A DNA stretch of 64,000 nucleotides, taken from the NCBI RefSeq assembly GCF_030272615.1, contig NC_081412.1:21305932-21369931 (forward strand). The letters run 5' to 3'. How positions within the stretch are numbered: position 1 is the stretch's first letter; each line of letters begins with the position of its first letter. The position numbers and the translations under genes were made by a program. The notes under the pieces were generated by a model that saw nothing but the letters and a program-made list of their open reading frames with translations, did not search any database and was not told the DNA's origin. Positions 11,713-24,821 of the stretch are shown here, one piece after another. The DNA comes from Cryptomeria japonica. Taxonomy: Eukaryota; Streptophyta; Pinopsida; Cupressales; Cupressaceae.

Positions 11713-12384
11713 TTCGGTTAGGGTTTTTTTAAAAATTTATAAATAGCGAAAATGACAGTTAAAAGGTCATTATCAAATTTGTCTTTTTCTGTCTAGTGAG
11801 GGTTGGATCGAACTAGTCATCAGCATCACTTCACCGAGCTTTGTCTACAGCAGTTAGCATCTTTCCTATTTCAGTTTTTGACCTTTATTATATCAGGTGC
11901 ACAAAATAACCCTTTGTTTGGTTTAATAATGTTTTTTTTTATTAAATTTGTAAATAATTTGTTTGTTAATTTATTTTTTTAATTAAATAATTGTATATAG
12001 TTATTATTTTTCAACATTTTAGAAAAATGTTTGATAATTTATTGTTTTTCATTATTTTAGAAAAATGTTTGATAATTTAATGTTTTGACTGAAATGTGTC
12101 AATTTGTTTTTAAAATTACATAATTGTATAGATGTATATTTTTTTCAACATTTTAAAAAATTGTTATGAAAAACATAGAAAACTAAGGTAGTAAATCAGA
12201 ACTTAGAAAAACATTAACAAAAAAAGAAAATTAGAAAAATGTTGCAAACGTAAATATAATAAATTAAACATTAGAAAAATTAATAAATTTTAATTTAAAT
12301 AAACATTAGAAAATTTAGATAACAAATTTAAACAAATTAGACAAAATAAATTTCCTCTACAATGTGACTCATTTTCACATCCTA
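11713..12384. other. AT-rich transposon interior without genes
   Basis: About 670 bp, largely A/T, with short imperfect repeats such as CATTTTAGAAAAATGTTTGATAATTTA-like units near 12015-12080 and many TTAGAAAAAT words. No ORF or RNA gene is supported. Confidence 0.5.
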
Positions 12385-15300
12385 TTACACGCACAACATG
12401 ACCCCTTAAGACCACATATGCCCTGATGACACTATACGTTCCCTTAGGAGGTCATAGAGGATCGCATATAACATACTAGTGTACATGTATGACATTCCCT
12501 TTAGGATCACATCTAGTGTCCTAAGGGGTCATACATGGTCCTAAGGGGTCACACATGTGTTATAACACATGTGTGACCCCTTAGAACCGCATATGACCTC
12601 TTATAAAATTGTAGTGTGAACGACATACCCCTTAGTCCATCAAATAGTGTCTTAACACATGCGTGACCCATTACAACCGCATATGACCCTTTATAAAATC
12701 CTAGTGTGAACGACATACCCCTTAGTCCATCACATAGTGTCTTAAGGGGTCGTATGTGGTACTAAGGGGTCACACATGCATTAACACATGTGTGACCCCT
12801 TAGTAGGTCACATAGGACCCCTTATAACATCCTACTGTACATAAGACATTCCCCTTAGGATCACATAGTGTCATAAGGGGTCATATGTGGTCCTTAGGGG
12901 TCATGCATGTGTTATAACATATGCATGACCCCTTAAACAACATATGACCCCTTATAAAATCCTAGTGTGAACGACATACCCCTTAGTCCATCACATAGTG
13001 TCTTAAGGGGTCATATGTTGTCCTAAGGGGTCACGCATGCATTGACACATGCGTGACCCCTTAGTAGGTCACATATGACCCCTTATAACATCCTACTATA
13101 CATATGACATTCCCCTTAGGATCATATAGTGTCCTAAGGGGTCATATGTGGTTAGAACCACATATGACCCCTTATAAAATCCTAGTGTGAACGACATACC
13201 CCTTAGTTCATCACATAGTGTCTTAAGGGGTTGTATGTGGTCCTAAGGGGTCACGCATGCATTGACACATGCATGAACCCTTAGTAGGTCACATATGACC
13301 CCTTATAACATCCTACTGTACATATGACATTCCCCTTAGGATCATATAGTGTCCTAAGGGGTCATATGTGGTTAGAACCACATATGACCCCTTATAAAAT
13401 CCTAGTGTGAACGACATACCGCTTAGTTCATCACATAGTGTCTTAAGGGGTCGTATGTGGTCCTAAGGGGTCACGCATGCATTGACACATGTGTGACCCC
13501 TTAGTAGGTCACATATGACCCCTTATAACATTCTACTGTACATATGACATTTCCTATGTGTCCTAAGGGGTCATATGTGGTCCTAAGGGCTCACGCATGC
13601 ATTAACACATACGTGACCCCTTAGTAGGTCACATATGACCCCTTATAACATCCTACTGTACATATGACATTCCCCTTAGGATCACATAGTGTCATAAGGG
13701 GTCATATGTGGTCCTGAGGGGTCATGCATGTGTTATAACATATGCACATGACCCCTTAGAACCGCATATGACCCCTTATAAAATCCTAGTGTGAACGACA
13801 TACCCCTTAGTCCATCACATAGTGTCTTAAGGGGTTGTATGTTGTCCTAAGGGGTCACGCATGCATTAACACATGCGTGACCCCTTAGTAGGTCACATAT
13901 GACCCCTTATAACATCCTACTATACATATGACATTCCCCTTAGGATCATATAGTGTCCTAAGGGGTCATATGTGGTTAGAACCACATATGACCCATTATA
14001 AAATCCTAGTGTGAACGACATACCCCTTAGTTCATCACATAGTGTCTTAAGGGGTCGTATGTGGTCCTAAGGGGTCACGCATGCATTGACACATGCGTGA
14101 CCCCTTAGTAGGTCACATATGACCCCTTATAACATCCTACTGTACATATGACATTCCCCTTAGGATCATATAGTGTCCTAAGGGGTCATATGTGGTTAGA
14201 ACCACATATGACCCCTTATAAAATCCTAGTGTGAACGACATACCCCTTAGTTCATCACATAGTGTCTTAAGGGGTCATATGTGGTCCTACGGGGTCACGC
14301 ATGCATTGACACATGTGTGACCCCTTCTAGTAGGTCACATATGACCCCTTATAACATCCTACTGTACATATGACATTCCCCTTAGGATCATATAGTGTCC
14401 TAAGGGGTCATATGTGGTTCTAGTAGGTCACATATGACCCCTTATAACATCCTACTGTACATATGACATTCCCCTTAGGATCATATAGTGTCCTAAGGGG
14501 TCATATGTGGTTAGAACCACATATGACCCCTTATAAAATCCTAGTGTGAATGACATACCCCTTAGTTCATTGTGCATAGTGTCTTAAGGGGTCGTATATG
14601 GTCCTAAGGGGTCACACATGCATTGACACATGCATTGACACATGCATGACCCCTTAGTAGGTCACATATGACCCCTTATAACATCCTACTGTACATATGA
14701 CATTCCCCTTAGGATCATATAGTGTCCTAAGGGGTCATATGTAGTTAGAACCACATATGACCCCTTATAAAATCCTAGTGTGAATGACATACCCCTTAGT
14801 TCATCACATAGTGTCTTAAGGGGTTGTATGTGGTCCTAAGGGGTCACACATGCATTGACACCATGCATGACCCCTTAGTAGGTCACATATGACCCCTTAT
14901 AACATCCTACTGTACATATGACATTCCCCTTAAGATCATATAGTGTCCTAAAGGGTCATATGTGGTTAGAACCACATATGACCCCTTATAAAATCCTAGT
15001 GTGAATGACATACCCCTTAGTTCATCGCATAGTGTCTTAAGGGGTCGTATGTGGTCCTAAGGGGTCACGCATGCATTGACACGTGTGACCCCTTAGTAGG
15101 TCACATATGACCCCTTATAACATCCTACTATACATATGACATTTCCTATGTGTCCTAAGGGGTCATATGTGGTCCTAAGGGCTCACACATGCATTAACAC
15201 ATGCGTGACCCCTTAGTAGGTCACATATGACCCCTTATAACATCCTACTGTACACATATGACATTCCCCTTAGGATAATATAGTGTCCTAACATATGACG
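12385..15300. repeat. Satellite array of ~220-bp monomers, each holding two hairpins
   Basis: The marker GTGAACGACATACC recurs at about 12611, 12706, 12967, 13187, 13408, 13791, 14010, 14231, 14549, 14783 and 15001 (some copies read GTGAATGACATACC). The basic spacing is 218-221 bp, with some truncated or expanded units. Monomers are built from AAGGGGTCA and its complement TGACCCCTT. One dyad, at 13135-13174, has 19-bp arms and a 2-nt loop; another, at 13023-13064, has 17-bp arms and an 8-nt loop. The array lies wholly inside the 13-kb transposon between its left end and the plus-strand gene. No coding function is visible. Confidence 0.9.
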
Positions 15301-15595
15301 TGTTAGATCTCTCTATTCTTGAATTTTTTATGTATGTCAAAGATTTAAATATGTACACGTGTTAGATCTCTCTATCTCTCTGAAATATATGTTATCTCTA
15401 GATCTGAAATATATGTTCTCTCTCTCTCTCTCACTGAAATATTTGAAATTTTTACATGTATTTTTTGAAAATGAAAATGATCTCTCTCTCTCATGAAGAT
15501 TTATATGTATATAATCTCTCTCTCTCTCATGAAAATGATCTCTCTCTCTCTCTGCTTACGTATTTATTTTAACTTTATGACATGTACCTAGATAG
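15301..15595 (+). promoter_or_regulatory. CT-microsatellite leader upstream of the plus-strand transposon gene
   Basis: Several (TC)n runs (for example 15417-15432, 15481-15490, 15521-15531, 15539-15553) lie directly before the ATG at 15596. CT-rich tracts are common in plant 5' leaders. I cannot place a TATA box or start site with confidence. Confidence 0.4.
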
Positions 15596-17579
15596 ATGGC
15601 ATCCCAGGATATACCTTCACAGGCTCCTGATCAGGATCCACCTTCGCAGGCTCCTGATCAGGATCCACCTGCGCAGGCTCCACATCAGGAGCCACCACAG
15701 CAGGATCCTCCATAGCAGGATCCCCCCTTGCCCGACATTGCTACTATTTTTCATTATAGTGATCGGGAGTTTCATAGGTTGAGGGCCATACTAGATGACC
15801 CTCGTACTGATGGCGTGTACAAGAGTACGTGCACGTCCATTTTTGATAGTTTGTAGACATTGAGGGACCGCTTAGTATCTCATACCTCATTCTCACCTGA
15901 GGTTATAGAGGATATATATAGACAGTTGAGGAGTGAGGTGAGGGGTCCTCATTCTTTTGCTGATGTGATGGGGGTGGTCTCGAAGGAGACCATCAAGGAG
16001 AGATGCTTCCCACAATATCAAGAGAAGAGTAAGGTGAGGGGATATCAGGTTACCAGATGTATCGACCCACAGGTTGCATCACTGATTTACCCACGATTCT
16101 TAGCTGCCCATGGTCGTTATCCTAATAACGACCAGATTCCATTATACTTTGCACAGCAGGTATTTGCTGAGGTTCATTGTCAGATGAAACCAAACTACCT
16201 TGATATTCCAGGATATTATGGACAGGGGAGGGGTAGGATTGCTGATAGAGATGCATATCGCAGGCGTGATAGAGCTCCACCTAGACACAGGGACCTTATT
16301 GGCCAGAGATTTCCTGCAGTAGTCCCAGCCATGGCACCCATAGCGGATCACGTTGTGATTGCTTCTCAGAGAGAAGCAATTGATAGGATTGGACAAATTG
16401 CATCAACAATAGCCACCATATCTTCTGACAGGGTGGGTAGATATATGATGAGTCGACCACGTTCGAGATCATCCATAGATCATGCATCTTCTAGTCATGG
16501 GGGGGCTTCAGATTCAGATGATCGGTATATTTCTGCTGGCATCCCCTCCCCAGATGAGGTAGCAGCTATAGTCGGAGGTAGTAGACATGTACAGATGTTG
16601 CAGTATTTAGCCGAGGACCTACTACATGCTTATAGTTTTATTTCATCTCGACTTGGGATACCATTGGCTAATGTTAGAGAGGAGATTCTAAGAGATGGTC
16701 AGGCTACAGCGGCACCGATGCATACCCCGAGGCAGTCACAGCATTCTCATCACTCTACACATGCTCCAGGCACTGACCCACCTACAGATCACTCTGTTGC
16801 TGTAGAGGAGGAGCTACGAGTTGATCAGCTCCATATCACATATGAGGGTTGGTTGGATTCATTTGAGGAGGAGATATGAGCTGATCAGGTACATATCACG
16901 GATGAGGGTTTGGACTCATTTGAGGATTAGCTGAGAGATTTGAGCCATACTGGATTTATGGACATGCTACTACAGTCAGACACTTCATCCACGATGCCCA
17001 CTCATCTAGTTAGCCCCTTGCACTCCTCAGTGATACGTACAGCTAGAGAGAGATATGCAGGCACGAGTGATGTTGTTGATATGATCACGGGACAGGATCA
17101 GACTATACAGCCTACTCCAGGTGATACACAGGTATGTACATGTACATGTGTGTTTAAATTTTTAGAAGATATGTATACATGTTGCAAATTTGTACATATA
17201 CATAGATCATGTTTAATAAATAATCTAGAGTTTTAAGTTTTAATTTGTAGATCATTTAAATTGATTGTGGACTAATCCTTAAATTGACAGTTAGCTCATG
17301 TCACTCCTTCCTTGAGCTCTGAGCATGTGCGTAGGAGAGATTCTTTAGATGTTGTTAGTGTACAGGTTAGTTATGGTTTTTGGTACATATATGTACATGT
17401 ATGTATGTACATGCACGTTACAATTTATATTTAAATTTTTATTTAACTCTACTTGGATTTGATGTACATGCACGTCTAGAGAGATAGATATATTATATTT
17501 AATATTTAAATAAATTCTACTTTTGCAGGACTCCCCCTCAGATGGTCGCTCAGTTCGTTGCCGACATGATCCCTGTTGA
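15596..17579 (+). pseudogene. Three-exon second gene of the 13-kb transposon, unrecognised protein
   Basis: Exons 15596-17131, 17291-17365 and 17529-17579 have GT-AG borders (CAG/GTATGT, CAG/GTTAGT) and all join in phase 0, ending TGA at 17577; about 550 codons. The ATG at 15596 starts a run of Gln/Pro repeats (SQAPDQDPP, three or four copies) that is open in this frame. A globular region follows (residues ~60-260), with FSPEVIEDIYRQLRSEV, DPQVASLIYPRFLAAHGRYP and DIPGYYGQGRGR. Then come Arg-rich and Ser/His-rich segments and a 21-residue tandem repeat (VDQLHITYEG...DSFEE / ADQVHITDEG...DSFED). Four in-frame stops (15713, 15854, 16877, 16928) kill it. The one at 16877 is TGA where the sister repeat has CGA. 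No known domain is recognised. By analogy with En/Spm it could be a DNA-binding helper; this is speculation. Confidence 0.6.
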
Positions 17580-17937
17580 TTTGCTCCAGAATTTATAGCT
17601 CATTTACATTTATCTTTTTATATACTTTCATATTATATATATTCATGCACGTACATGGAGTTTAGACTCTAGATTATACTTTATACCTAGTTTGTGTTTG
17701 ACTCTAGATTATACTTTATACTTTATACATGGAGTTTAGACTCTAGATTATACTTTATACCTGGTTTGTGTTTGACTCTAGATTATACTTTATACTTTAT
17801 ACATGGAGTTTAGATTCTAGATTATACTTTATAAGTTTTATACATGTTTGATTATATTAGATTTATACATGTTTGATTATATTAGATTTATACATGATGT
17901 TTGATTATATTAGATTTATACATGTTTGATTATATTG
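17580..17937. repeat. Short AT-rich tandem repeats downstream of the plus-strand gene
   Basis: Units such as CTCTAGATTATACTTTATAC and TTTGATTATATTAGATTTATACATG are repeated several times between 17660 and 17935. Probably 3' untranslated or intergenic transposon DNA; no gene. Confidence 0.6.
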
Positions 17938-19110
17938 TAGTTAAATAGTTCACAACATGTACATGTCCTAATTCTATATTAAATATCAATTTTACAAATG
18001 TACATATTACATTCTAATTTAAATATGCATTTTTTAATAAAATACAAATACAATTACATACAATTAAACATGCACATTTAAATACATCCTAATTTGATAT
18101 AATGTATAAATAAACTTAAAAAATATTTATCCTTTAGTTTCAAAACAAGTTACTTGAGATCTAGAATTTATCTTGATTATATTAGATTTATACATGTTTG
18201 ATTAGATTAGATTTAAATACATGTTTGATTTTCAAACAAAAGAGTATGTATGATTATACATGTTTCAAGATTTTCAAACAAAAGAGTATGTATGAAATGA
18301 ACACACTAAACTTAATAGGTCATGTATTGAATAGTTCACATGGTATGTATATTACATAGGTATACATATATTGTAGGTATGTGAGCTTCTAGGTATGTAT
18401 ATTGTAGTTAAATAGTTCACAACATGTACATGTCCTAATTTCATATTAAATATCAATTTTACAAATGTACATATTACATTCTAATTTAAATATGCATTTT
18501 TTAATTAAATACAAATACAATTACATACAATTAAACATGCACATTTAAATACATCCTAATTGGATATAATGTATAAATAAACTTTAAAAATATTTATCCT
18601 GTAGTTTCAAAACAAGTTACTTGAGATCTAGAATTTATCTTGATTATATTAGATTTATACATGTTTGATTAGATTATATTTAAATACATGTTTGATTTTC
18701 AAACAAAAGAGTATGTATGATTATACATGTTTCAAGATTTTCAAACAAAAGAGTATGTATGAAATGAACAAACTAAACTTAATAGGTCATGTATTGAATA
18801 GTTCACATGGTATGTATATTACATAGGTATACATATATTGTAGGTATGTGAGCTTCTAGGTATGTATATTGTAGTTAAATAGTTCACAACATGTACATGT
18901 ACTAATTTCATATTAAATATCAATTTTACAAATGTACATATTACATTCTAATTTAAATATGCATTTTTTAATTAAATACAAATACAATTACATACAATTA
19001 AACATGCACATTTAAATACATCCTAATTTGATATAATGTATAAATAAACTTAAAAAATATTTATCCTTTAGTTTCAAAACAAGTTACTTGAGGTCTAGAA
19101 TTTATCTTGA
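17938..19110. repeat. 467-bp tandem repeat, about 2.5 copies
   Basis: GTAGTTAAATAGTTCACAAC starts copies at 17938, 18404 and 18871, a spacing of 466-467 bp. Copies are nearly identical by eye; the third is cut short near 19110. The block lies between the 3' ends of the two convergent transposon genes and holds no ORF. Confidence 0.85.
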
Positions 19111-20121
19111 GTACATTAAAATTCAATTCATGTGGGTTGAACCACATGTGTACTTTGGATTACTAAATGTATATATAGTTCATACCACATCAAGTGGTTC
19201 ACAACGCTCTTCAATAACACTTAATATTTTGTCATGATCTTCACTATCTAGTCTCCACTTTTGAGACCGCCCTCGACATGGAACTGTTTGAAGAATTAGG
19301 CCAACAGCAATGACCAAGTGACTATACTGATATACCTTGTTGTCAATTTGGTATTCAGTGAAATGAATCCCATGTTGAACAATTTTAACTTGTTTGAAAT
19401 ATGTCCCTTGCACTACAACTGATCCTGCATGTACATGTATATAAGAAATGTGAGAAATTAAAAAATTTCACATAAGCGATTTGTACATGTACATATTCAA
19501 ATCAGAACTCAAACTTGTGGGAAATGACATTCCATCACTCATCTCAGATTTTGATAACTTCTTTCTCTCTTCTGTGCAACGCAATAAATAATAACTAACA
19601 CCACCTATATTTTCATCTTTTGCTATGACTGCAAAAATATCTCCTGCAATTTGACACAAGTTAAATAAATTCTAATTTATATGTCATTTTTAAGGAAATG
19701 TTTACATGTGTACGTCATGTATGTACCTTTTTTAATCAATCCTGAAATATGATCGTAATCACCAGAAATCAAAGGAATGTCTTCAAAGTTTTCATCCTCA
19801 TTTGAATCCTCGTATGTGTCAGAAACATCTAGTGGCACCATTTTCCATTCACTAACATATCCAAGCTCTTGGTTCTTGCAATCAACATAGTTTTCAAAAA
19901 TGCATTCAGAACAAAAACATGAATAATCCCTAGTGTATAATGTCCATGGGCGATTATCTGTACTCATGACACAATGCAAAGATCTTGTCCTCTCCACACT
20001 CTTGCATCCATGCATTAATTTTCTATCCACATCTGCAAAATGTACATGTGTACAAGAATGTACATGTAGATCAAGTTGTTAAATTAAAAAAAATTAAATA
20101 AAATACTAAAAGAGAACACGT

Positions 20122-20299
20122 ACCGGTTATCTCCCAAAACACTCTATATGGAATGGGCCTGTATGTTCTCGATGATGATTCCCCAGGATAATTAGGTTGC
20201 TCAAAGTGTTACCGGTTATCTCCCAAAACACTCTATATGGAATGGGCCTGTATGTTCTCGATGATGATTCCCCAGGATAATTAGGTTGCTCAAAGTGTT
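20122..20299. repeat. Exact 89-bp tandem duplication at an exon end of the transposase
   Basis: Bases 20122-20210 and 20211-20299 are identical. The unit covers the last ~85 coding bases of the DDE exon and its splice donor. Because 89 is not a multiple of 3, reading through both copies shifts frame, but the first copy met in transcription still ends ACCG/GTAACA, so splicing there would skip the second copy. Confidence 0.9.
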
Positions 20300-22233
20300 T
20301 CTTACACCATTCAACAACATCATGTGCATTTTCTATACGTTCTCCTGTGTACTTTATTTGATGCTTTCTTAGAGCACGTTTGATACAAGCTCCTGCACCA
20401 TCATGTTCACCCTTTCCATGACCACTCTCAAAAAAACTCCAAACATGTGGTATTTTGTCATTTCGATGATATCTACATAGTGCATAAAATGGCCTTGAAG
20501 ATTTGAATTGTGCCGCACATCCATCAGACCAAACAAAATGTTTAACTATTGTTATGCCTCTATCTTTCAAATATTCAAAAAACTTCTTAAAGCAATGTTG
20601 TACAAAAAGTGTGTCATGCTCCTTATCATCACTGATATAGAAGTGGTACTCTTTCTTAATGACATGATTTTCAAATGTACTATCAACACCATCCAAATTC
20701 ATTTGTGCATGTCGATAACACACATGCACGAAAATAGTGATTTGCTTTGAAAAGTAATACTCTGATTGAATCTCTTTTTGATGTGCAAAAAAGTGATTCT
20801 CTGCGAAGTCAACTACAGATAGAATAGTTCCAAGTGGGAAAGTGTCTCTTAATCTTTTAAATTGTTCTGCTTGCCACTTGGCAAAAAAACCATGGCATAT
20901 GTATGATTTTATCAACTCACGAAAATTTTCCATAAATGTTCCAATAGGTATTTCCTCTTCTACAAATCTAGCCTTGTAGATTCCTTTCCAAATTTTGTTT
21001 CAAATTTTTTGTACTTGTAACTCTTGCAATTTACCATCTTCCTCTTGTCAGTATCTTAATCTCTCAAAGGCAATTTAGCCAAGTCCCCGCATGTTCCACA
21101 AATTCCTCTTATGCAATTTATTTGACCGGTTGCATTATCATCTGATTTATCACATAAGATGGATGCTATGAATTGACTTGTTCATTTAGGAGGAGCATTT
21201 TCATAACCATCACTATCTTCTCTAATCTTTCGAAACACTTGATAGTACAAGTCAAATTCGATGTGATAACGACAACAACAAGTTTCGAAAACTTTGTTTA
21301 ACTTCACATAATATGGCCTTAACCGTTCAAACATGATTTGTCCAATCTTTATATGAGGGTTTGTTTTAGTAAACAATACATACAATTCATGTTTTGTTGT
21401 GTCTATCCAATGTTTTACATGGAGATCATAACGATCGGGACCAATCCTTTGCTTGATAACATCTCTACTATTTGATGAAGGGTGAGTATTATCATTCCAA
21501 AAACTTGTCACAAAGTTCCTAACAACATCTTCAATTCTATCAGAACGAGGAGCTCTACACATAATTGCCCAATTCCCTTCTGAGGTAGTATCATCCAAAA
21601 TCTTTCTCCTTTTAACATATTTAGATATTGTCCTTCTACTAAAACCAAACTCAGATGACAGTGAAGAGATTTGTCTTTTTTGAGGCAATCTTTCATTTAC
21701 TAAAGATGTCAACATCACTCTTCTTGAAATGGTCTTATCTAGTTTTCGAGATTTTTTACCAATGTTCACCAAACCTTTCTTAACATTATCAACAATAGAT
21801 TTTTGTAGTTGAGAAGATTTCCTCTTTTGACTTGTTGTATCTATACCCAACAATTTCATTGGATCTATTAAGTCTTTATGAGTAAGTACAATTGATAACA
21901 ATTGAGCTTTTTCTAGTGTAGTATCAAGATTGTTGAAATGAGACATTATTTCTTTTCCACTTTTATTCATTGACCTCCTTTTAGTATGTCTAGGTTCTTC
22001 ACTGAGACGTTTCAACTCATCCACATCCATTTCAAGTAAATGATCTAAATTTTTAAAAGAAATATTTCTCTTCACCTGTTTAGCTAGATCCATAATATGC
22101 TCATCCATATCAGTGGTAGGAGGTAAGGAGCCTAACCCCTCTCCTTCAAAGGTCTCCATTGGTTCAACTTGGACAATCTCCTCCCTATGTTCATCAACTA
22201 TATTGTGTTCTTCAACAGGTTCGTTTGCCCGTT

Positions 22234-23293
22234 CTGCACATAATTTAAGAGTTTGTGTAAGGTTCTTGAATTAATCAGAGATTATTCAATAAGGTTTAAG
22301 AATAGGGGTGAATTTGGCTTAAAGCTTTACATGTTAAAATTAGCCCTTTCAATTTGGTTTATTAAATTTAATTACTTTCAGGACCTTATTGTTATAACTC
22401 TAATTAAATTACCTGTTTAGGTTTAAAGTTCAATTTGTTCTCAGGTTAGGATTAAAGTTCAATCTCTAATTTTGAGCACTAATTTAACACATAAAATAAA
22501 ATTTTGATAAATTAGAAATTCCAATTTTGAAAATTAAAAGTACAAATATTTTGATGCATGCATACAATAACTTAGGTGACCTCATATTAATTTGTTATGG
22601 ACCATAATGTAGGTGGACTATAATTTGTCACATGTGTGTATATTTAAGACCTATTATTGCATAATAGACCTCCTAATCTGAAATGTTTTTGCATGTACGT
22701 GAAGTTGAATATAAATAGTTCACCTAAATTATTCAACATGTTTAATAGGTTATAAATTTATGTCACATTTAAGACCTATAATCAATGTAATAGCCCTAAT
22801 AGGCCTTATTATTAAAATCAATATGACCACATTTGAAAAAACATTTCACAATTAATATACTTAACTACTCTTAAGATAGATATATTATGTGATATTAAAG
22901 GACCTATCACATGAAATTACTTGTACATGTAGATTAAATATTCAATATATATAATTTAGAACCTAGAAATTATGACATAATAGGTCTTATTAATTTTATG
23001 ACTTAATAGGTCTTATCTATTATAAATGGACTTAATTATATAGGAGAAAAATGCAATTACACAACAAGCAAGTTGATGGAATTTGAAATTTGCAAATACA
23101 CATGTATTATCTCAAATTAATTATGCTTTCCAATTAAAACAAAATTATTTTTAATCCTATTATTTCCAATTAATTTAATTAAGATTTTTTAAATTAATTT
23201 TCATTAAAAATATTAGATAAAAAATATTGAGTTCTAATTAATTGATACGTAATACATATTAAATTAAATAGAAATAAAATTAAAAATACATAC
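22234..23293 (-). other. First intron of the transposase-like gene, AT-rich
   Basis: Minus-strand intron with donor CAA/GTATGT at 23293 and acceptor GTGCAG at 22234. It is very AT-rich and contains many TAATAGGTCTTATT-like words (for example near 22980-23020). No other gene is visible in it. Confidence 0.6.
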
Positions 23294-23567
23294 TTGCATC
23301 ATGATATCTTTGTCTTCTTTGTTCTCGATATCTTTCTTCTGTTTCGGGAGAATAATTCCTTGAAGTCTTATTTTGCCTTCTCTTCTTGTTCCCCATGCTT
23401 TTACAAAAAAACCTTCAAATTATTGCCTTCAAAATAATTTTCAAATGTCTTCTCTCATCCAAAAATGCGAATTATTTTAATCATTTGTGTGATAAAAAAT
23501 GAAAAAAATTATGGACATTTATACGACTCCACAAATGAAAAAAAAAAAAAAAAAATGCGTCAGCCAG

Positions 23568-23730
23568 AGTTCGAACGAAAGCCGACAGTTAAAAATTGTT
23601 GGGTTCGCTTGAACATGACTGTTACAAAAATGTGTGTGCCAAAATCGAGCTCATTGGTTCGAGCGAATGGGGGTTAGGGTTCGAGCGAACCCAATTCGCT
23701 TGAACCAGTGTTCATTCGAACCCTCAAATT
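23568..23730. promoter_or_regulatory. Right subterminal cluster of TTCGAGCGAA-type sites
   Basis: About six copies or variants (GTTCGAACGAAA, GGGTTCGCTTGAAC, GGTTCGAGCGAATGG, GGGTTCGAGCGAACCC, ATTCGCTTGAACC, TTCATTCGAACCC) in both orientations. The cluster lies about 800-960 bp inside the right end, directly upstream of the transposase start codon, so it could serve both as end-recognition sites and in the promoter. Confidence 0.6.
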
Positions 23731-24493
23731 AAAGGTTTCTCCCAAAAAATTTCAGAGTTCTGAAGAATTAATGACTTTGAAGCTCTGGTTCAAAGCACGA
23801 ATGAAATAATCTTGATAACCCAAAAATATTAGATGGTAGTACTTGAAGCAAGCTTTCCAACGAGTATAATTTTGTTATATTTTGAATTTATTATGTTCTT
23901 GTTTTTTTAATTTTATGGAAAATTGGTTTTTCACCGAACATGAACTTCTCTATTCAACGCATTGGGAAAAATAAGAAACTAATTCAAAAAAATTCTGAAA
24001 AATATCTATGCCCCTGGTATTGATGTCTTCTTTCTAACAAAAAAAAAAAATTGAATTTCAATTTATATAGAACAAGTTATGCGTTCAAACGTAAACCTAT
24101 GTTTGAATTATGACTAGTCGGACTTCAAAACTTTATAAAATGAAAAATATTGAACATATCACTATAAAACCAAATGCAAGCCCTGGATATTGATGTTACA
24201 AACCAAAATTTGAAAGAATTGAGTTTTTATCATTTATAGAAAAAAAAGTTATGCGTTTCGGGAGGCACATCACTCTTAAAAAATGTAGTTTGTTGTAAAA
24301 AACTACTTTTCGAGGGAGATGGAAAAATTTTAAAAAAATCCTTCAAAAAAATTTGAAAAAAATGTATATAGAATCTACAAACAAAATGCTAGAAATCACT
24401 AATTTACATCATCTTCAAATTTTTACTAGTTTAAAAGTTATAGTTCTCGGAAGTTGAAGATTATTTTAAAAATGTACATCTCAGTGTCAAAAG
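23731..24493. other. AT-rich right subterminal region of the transposon
   Basis: About 760 bp between the motif cluster and the right terminal repeat. It holds loosely repeated words such as AAGTTATGCGTT (near 24073 and 24247) and A-rich runs. I see no gene. Confidence 0.5.
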
Positions 24494-24530
24494 TGGCAAA
24501 AAAGTGGGAACCATTATTGTGAGTTCACCC
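24494..24530 (-). repeat. Right terminal inverted repeat of the 13-kb transposon
   Basis: Its reverse complement reads GGGTGAACTCACAATAATGG then TTCCCACTTTTTTGCCA, matching 11467-11501 with about three substitutions and small indels. TATA follows at 24531-24534. Confidence 0.8.
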
Positions 24531-24821
24531 TATAACATGTTTGATGTTTATTTTGGTCTCATTTAAGATGTGTTGTGGTCCACTTTACCTTCTTTTCCAC
24601 CGCGAGAATATTTAGTGTCGACCTAATTTGAATTGCGTTCGATTAAGATGCTTAGCCCGACCTTGGGAGATTTTGCATATGTGAGGATGATATAAATAAA
24701 GGATGGTATGCATGTGAAGGGAGATCAAATGTGTGATGTGAAAGAAATTTAAATGTGATGAAGGTGTGTGAAAGAGGATCTATCTCCCTGATTGTTTGAT
24801 GAGTGTTGTTTGAGTTGGTGA

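Larger units (their letters stand above)
19180..23396 (-). pseudogene. DDE-type transposase-like gene of the 13-kb transposon, multi-exon
   Basis: Inferred exons (minus): 23396-23294, 22233 to 20213 or 20124, 20032-19727, one from 19643, and 19424-19180; about 930 residues. Exon 1 (MGNKKRRQNKTSRN...) joins exon 2 in phase; exon 2 joins exon 3 through GTACGT or GTAACA donors. The last internal junction is uncertain. Features: Arg/Lys-rich N-terminus; helix-turn-helix-like QISSLSSEFGFSRRTISKYV (residues ~215-245); Cys-rich CIRGICGTCG; then a possible catalytic triad with D in LSVVDFAENHF, D in VWSDGCAAQFKS and E (or D) in SGHGKGEHDGAGA, spaced about 95 and 39 residues. That triad would cut and join transposon ends. 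Lesions: TGA near 21180, TAA near 21055 and a frameshift near 20965. A Sola relationship is suspected, not shown. Confidence 0.7.
11467..24530. mobile_element. 13-kb DNA transposon with two genes, terminal inverted repeats and TATA target sites
   Basis: GGGTGAATTCACAA at 11467 is the inverted counterpart of the sequence ending TGAGTTCACCC at 24530, and the inner parts (GGTTCCCACTTTT) also match. Both ends are flanked by TATA (11463-11466 and 24531-24534), a 4-bp target duplication; a TA duplication with a longer terminus cannot be excluded. The host sequence is a copia LTR whose two halves join sensibly. Contents from left to right: subterminal motif cluster, AT-rich DNA, hairpin satellite, CT-rich leader, plus-strand gene, 467-bp tandem repeats, minus-strand transposase-like gene, second motif cluster. 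The DDE-like protein and 4-bp duplication recall the Sola superfamily, but that assignment is inference. Both genes carry stops, so the copy is probably dead. Confidence 0.8.
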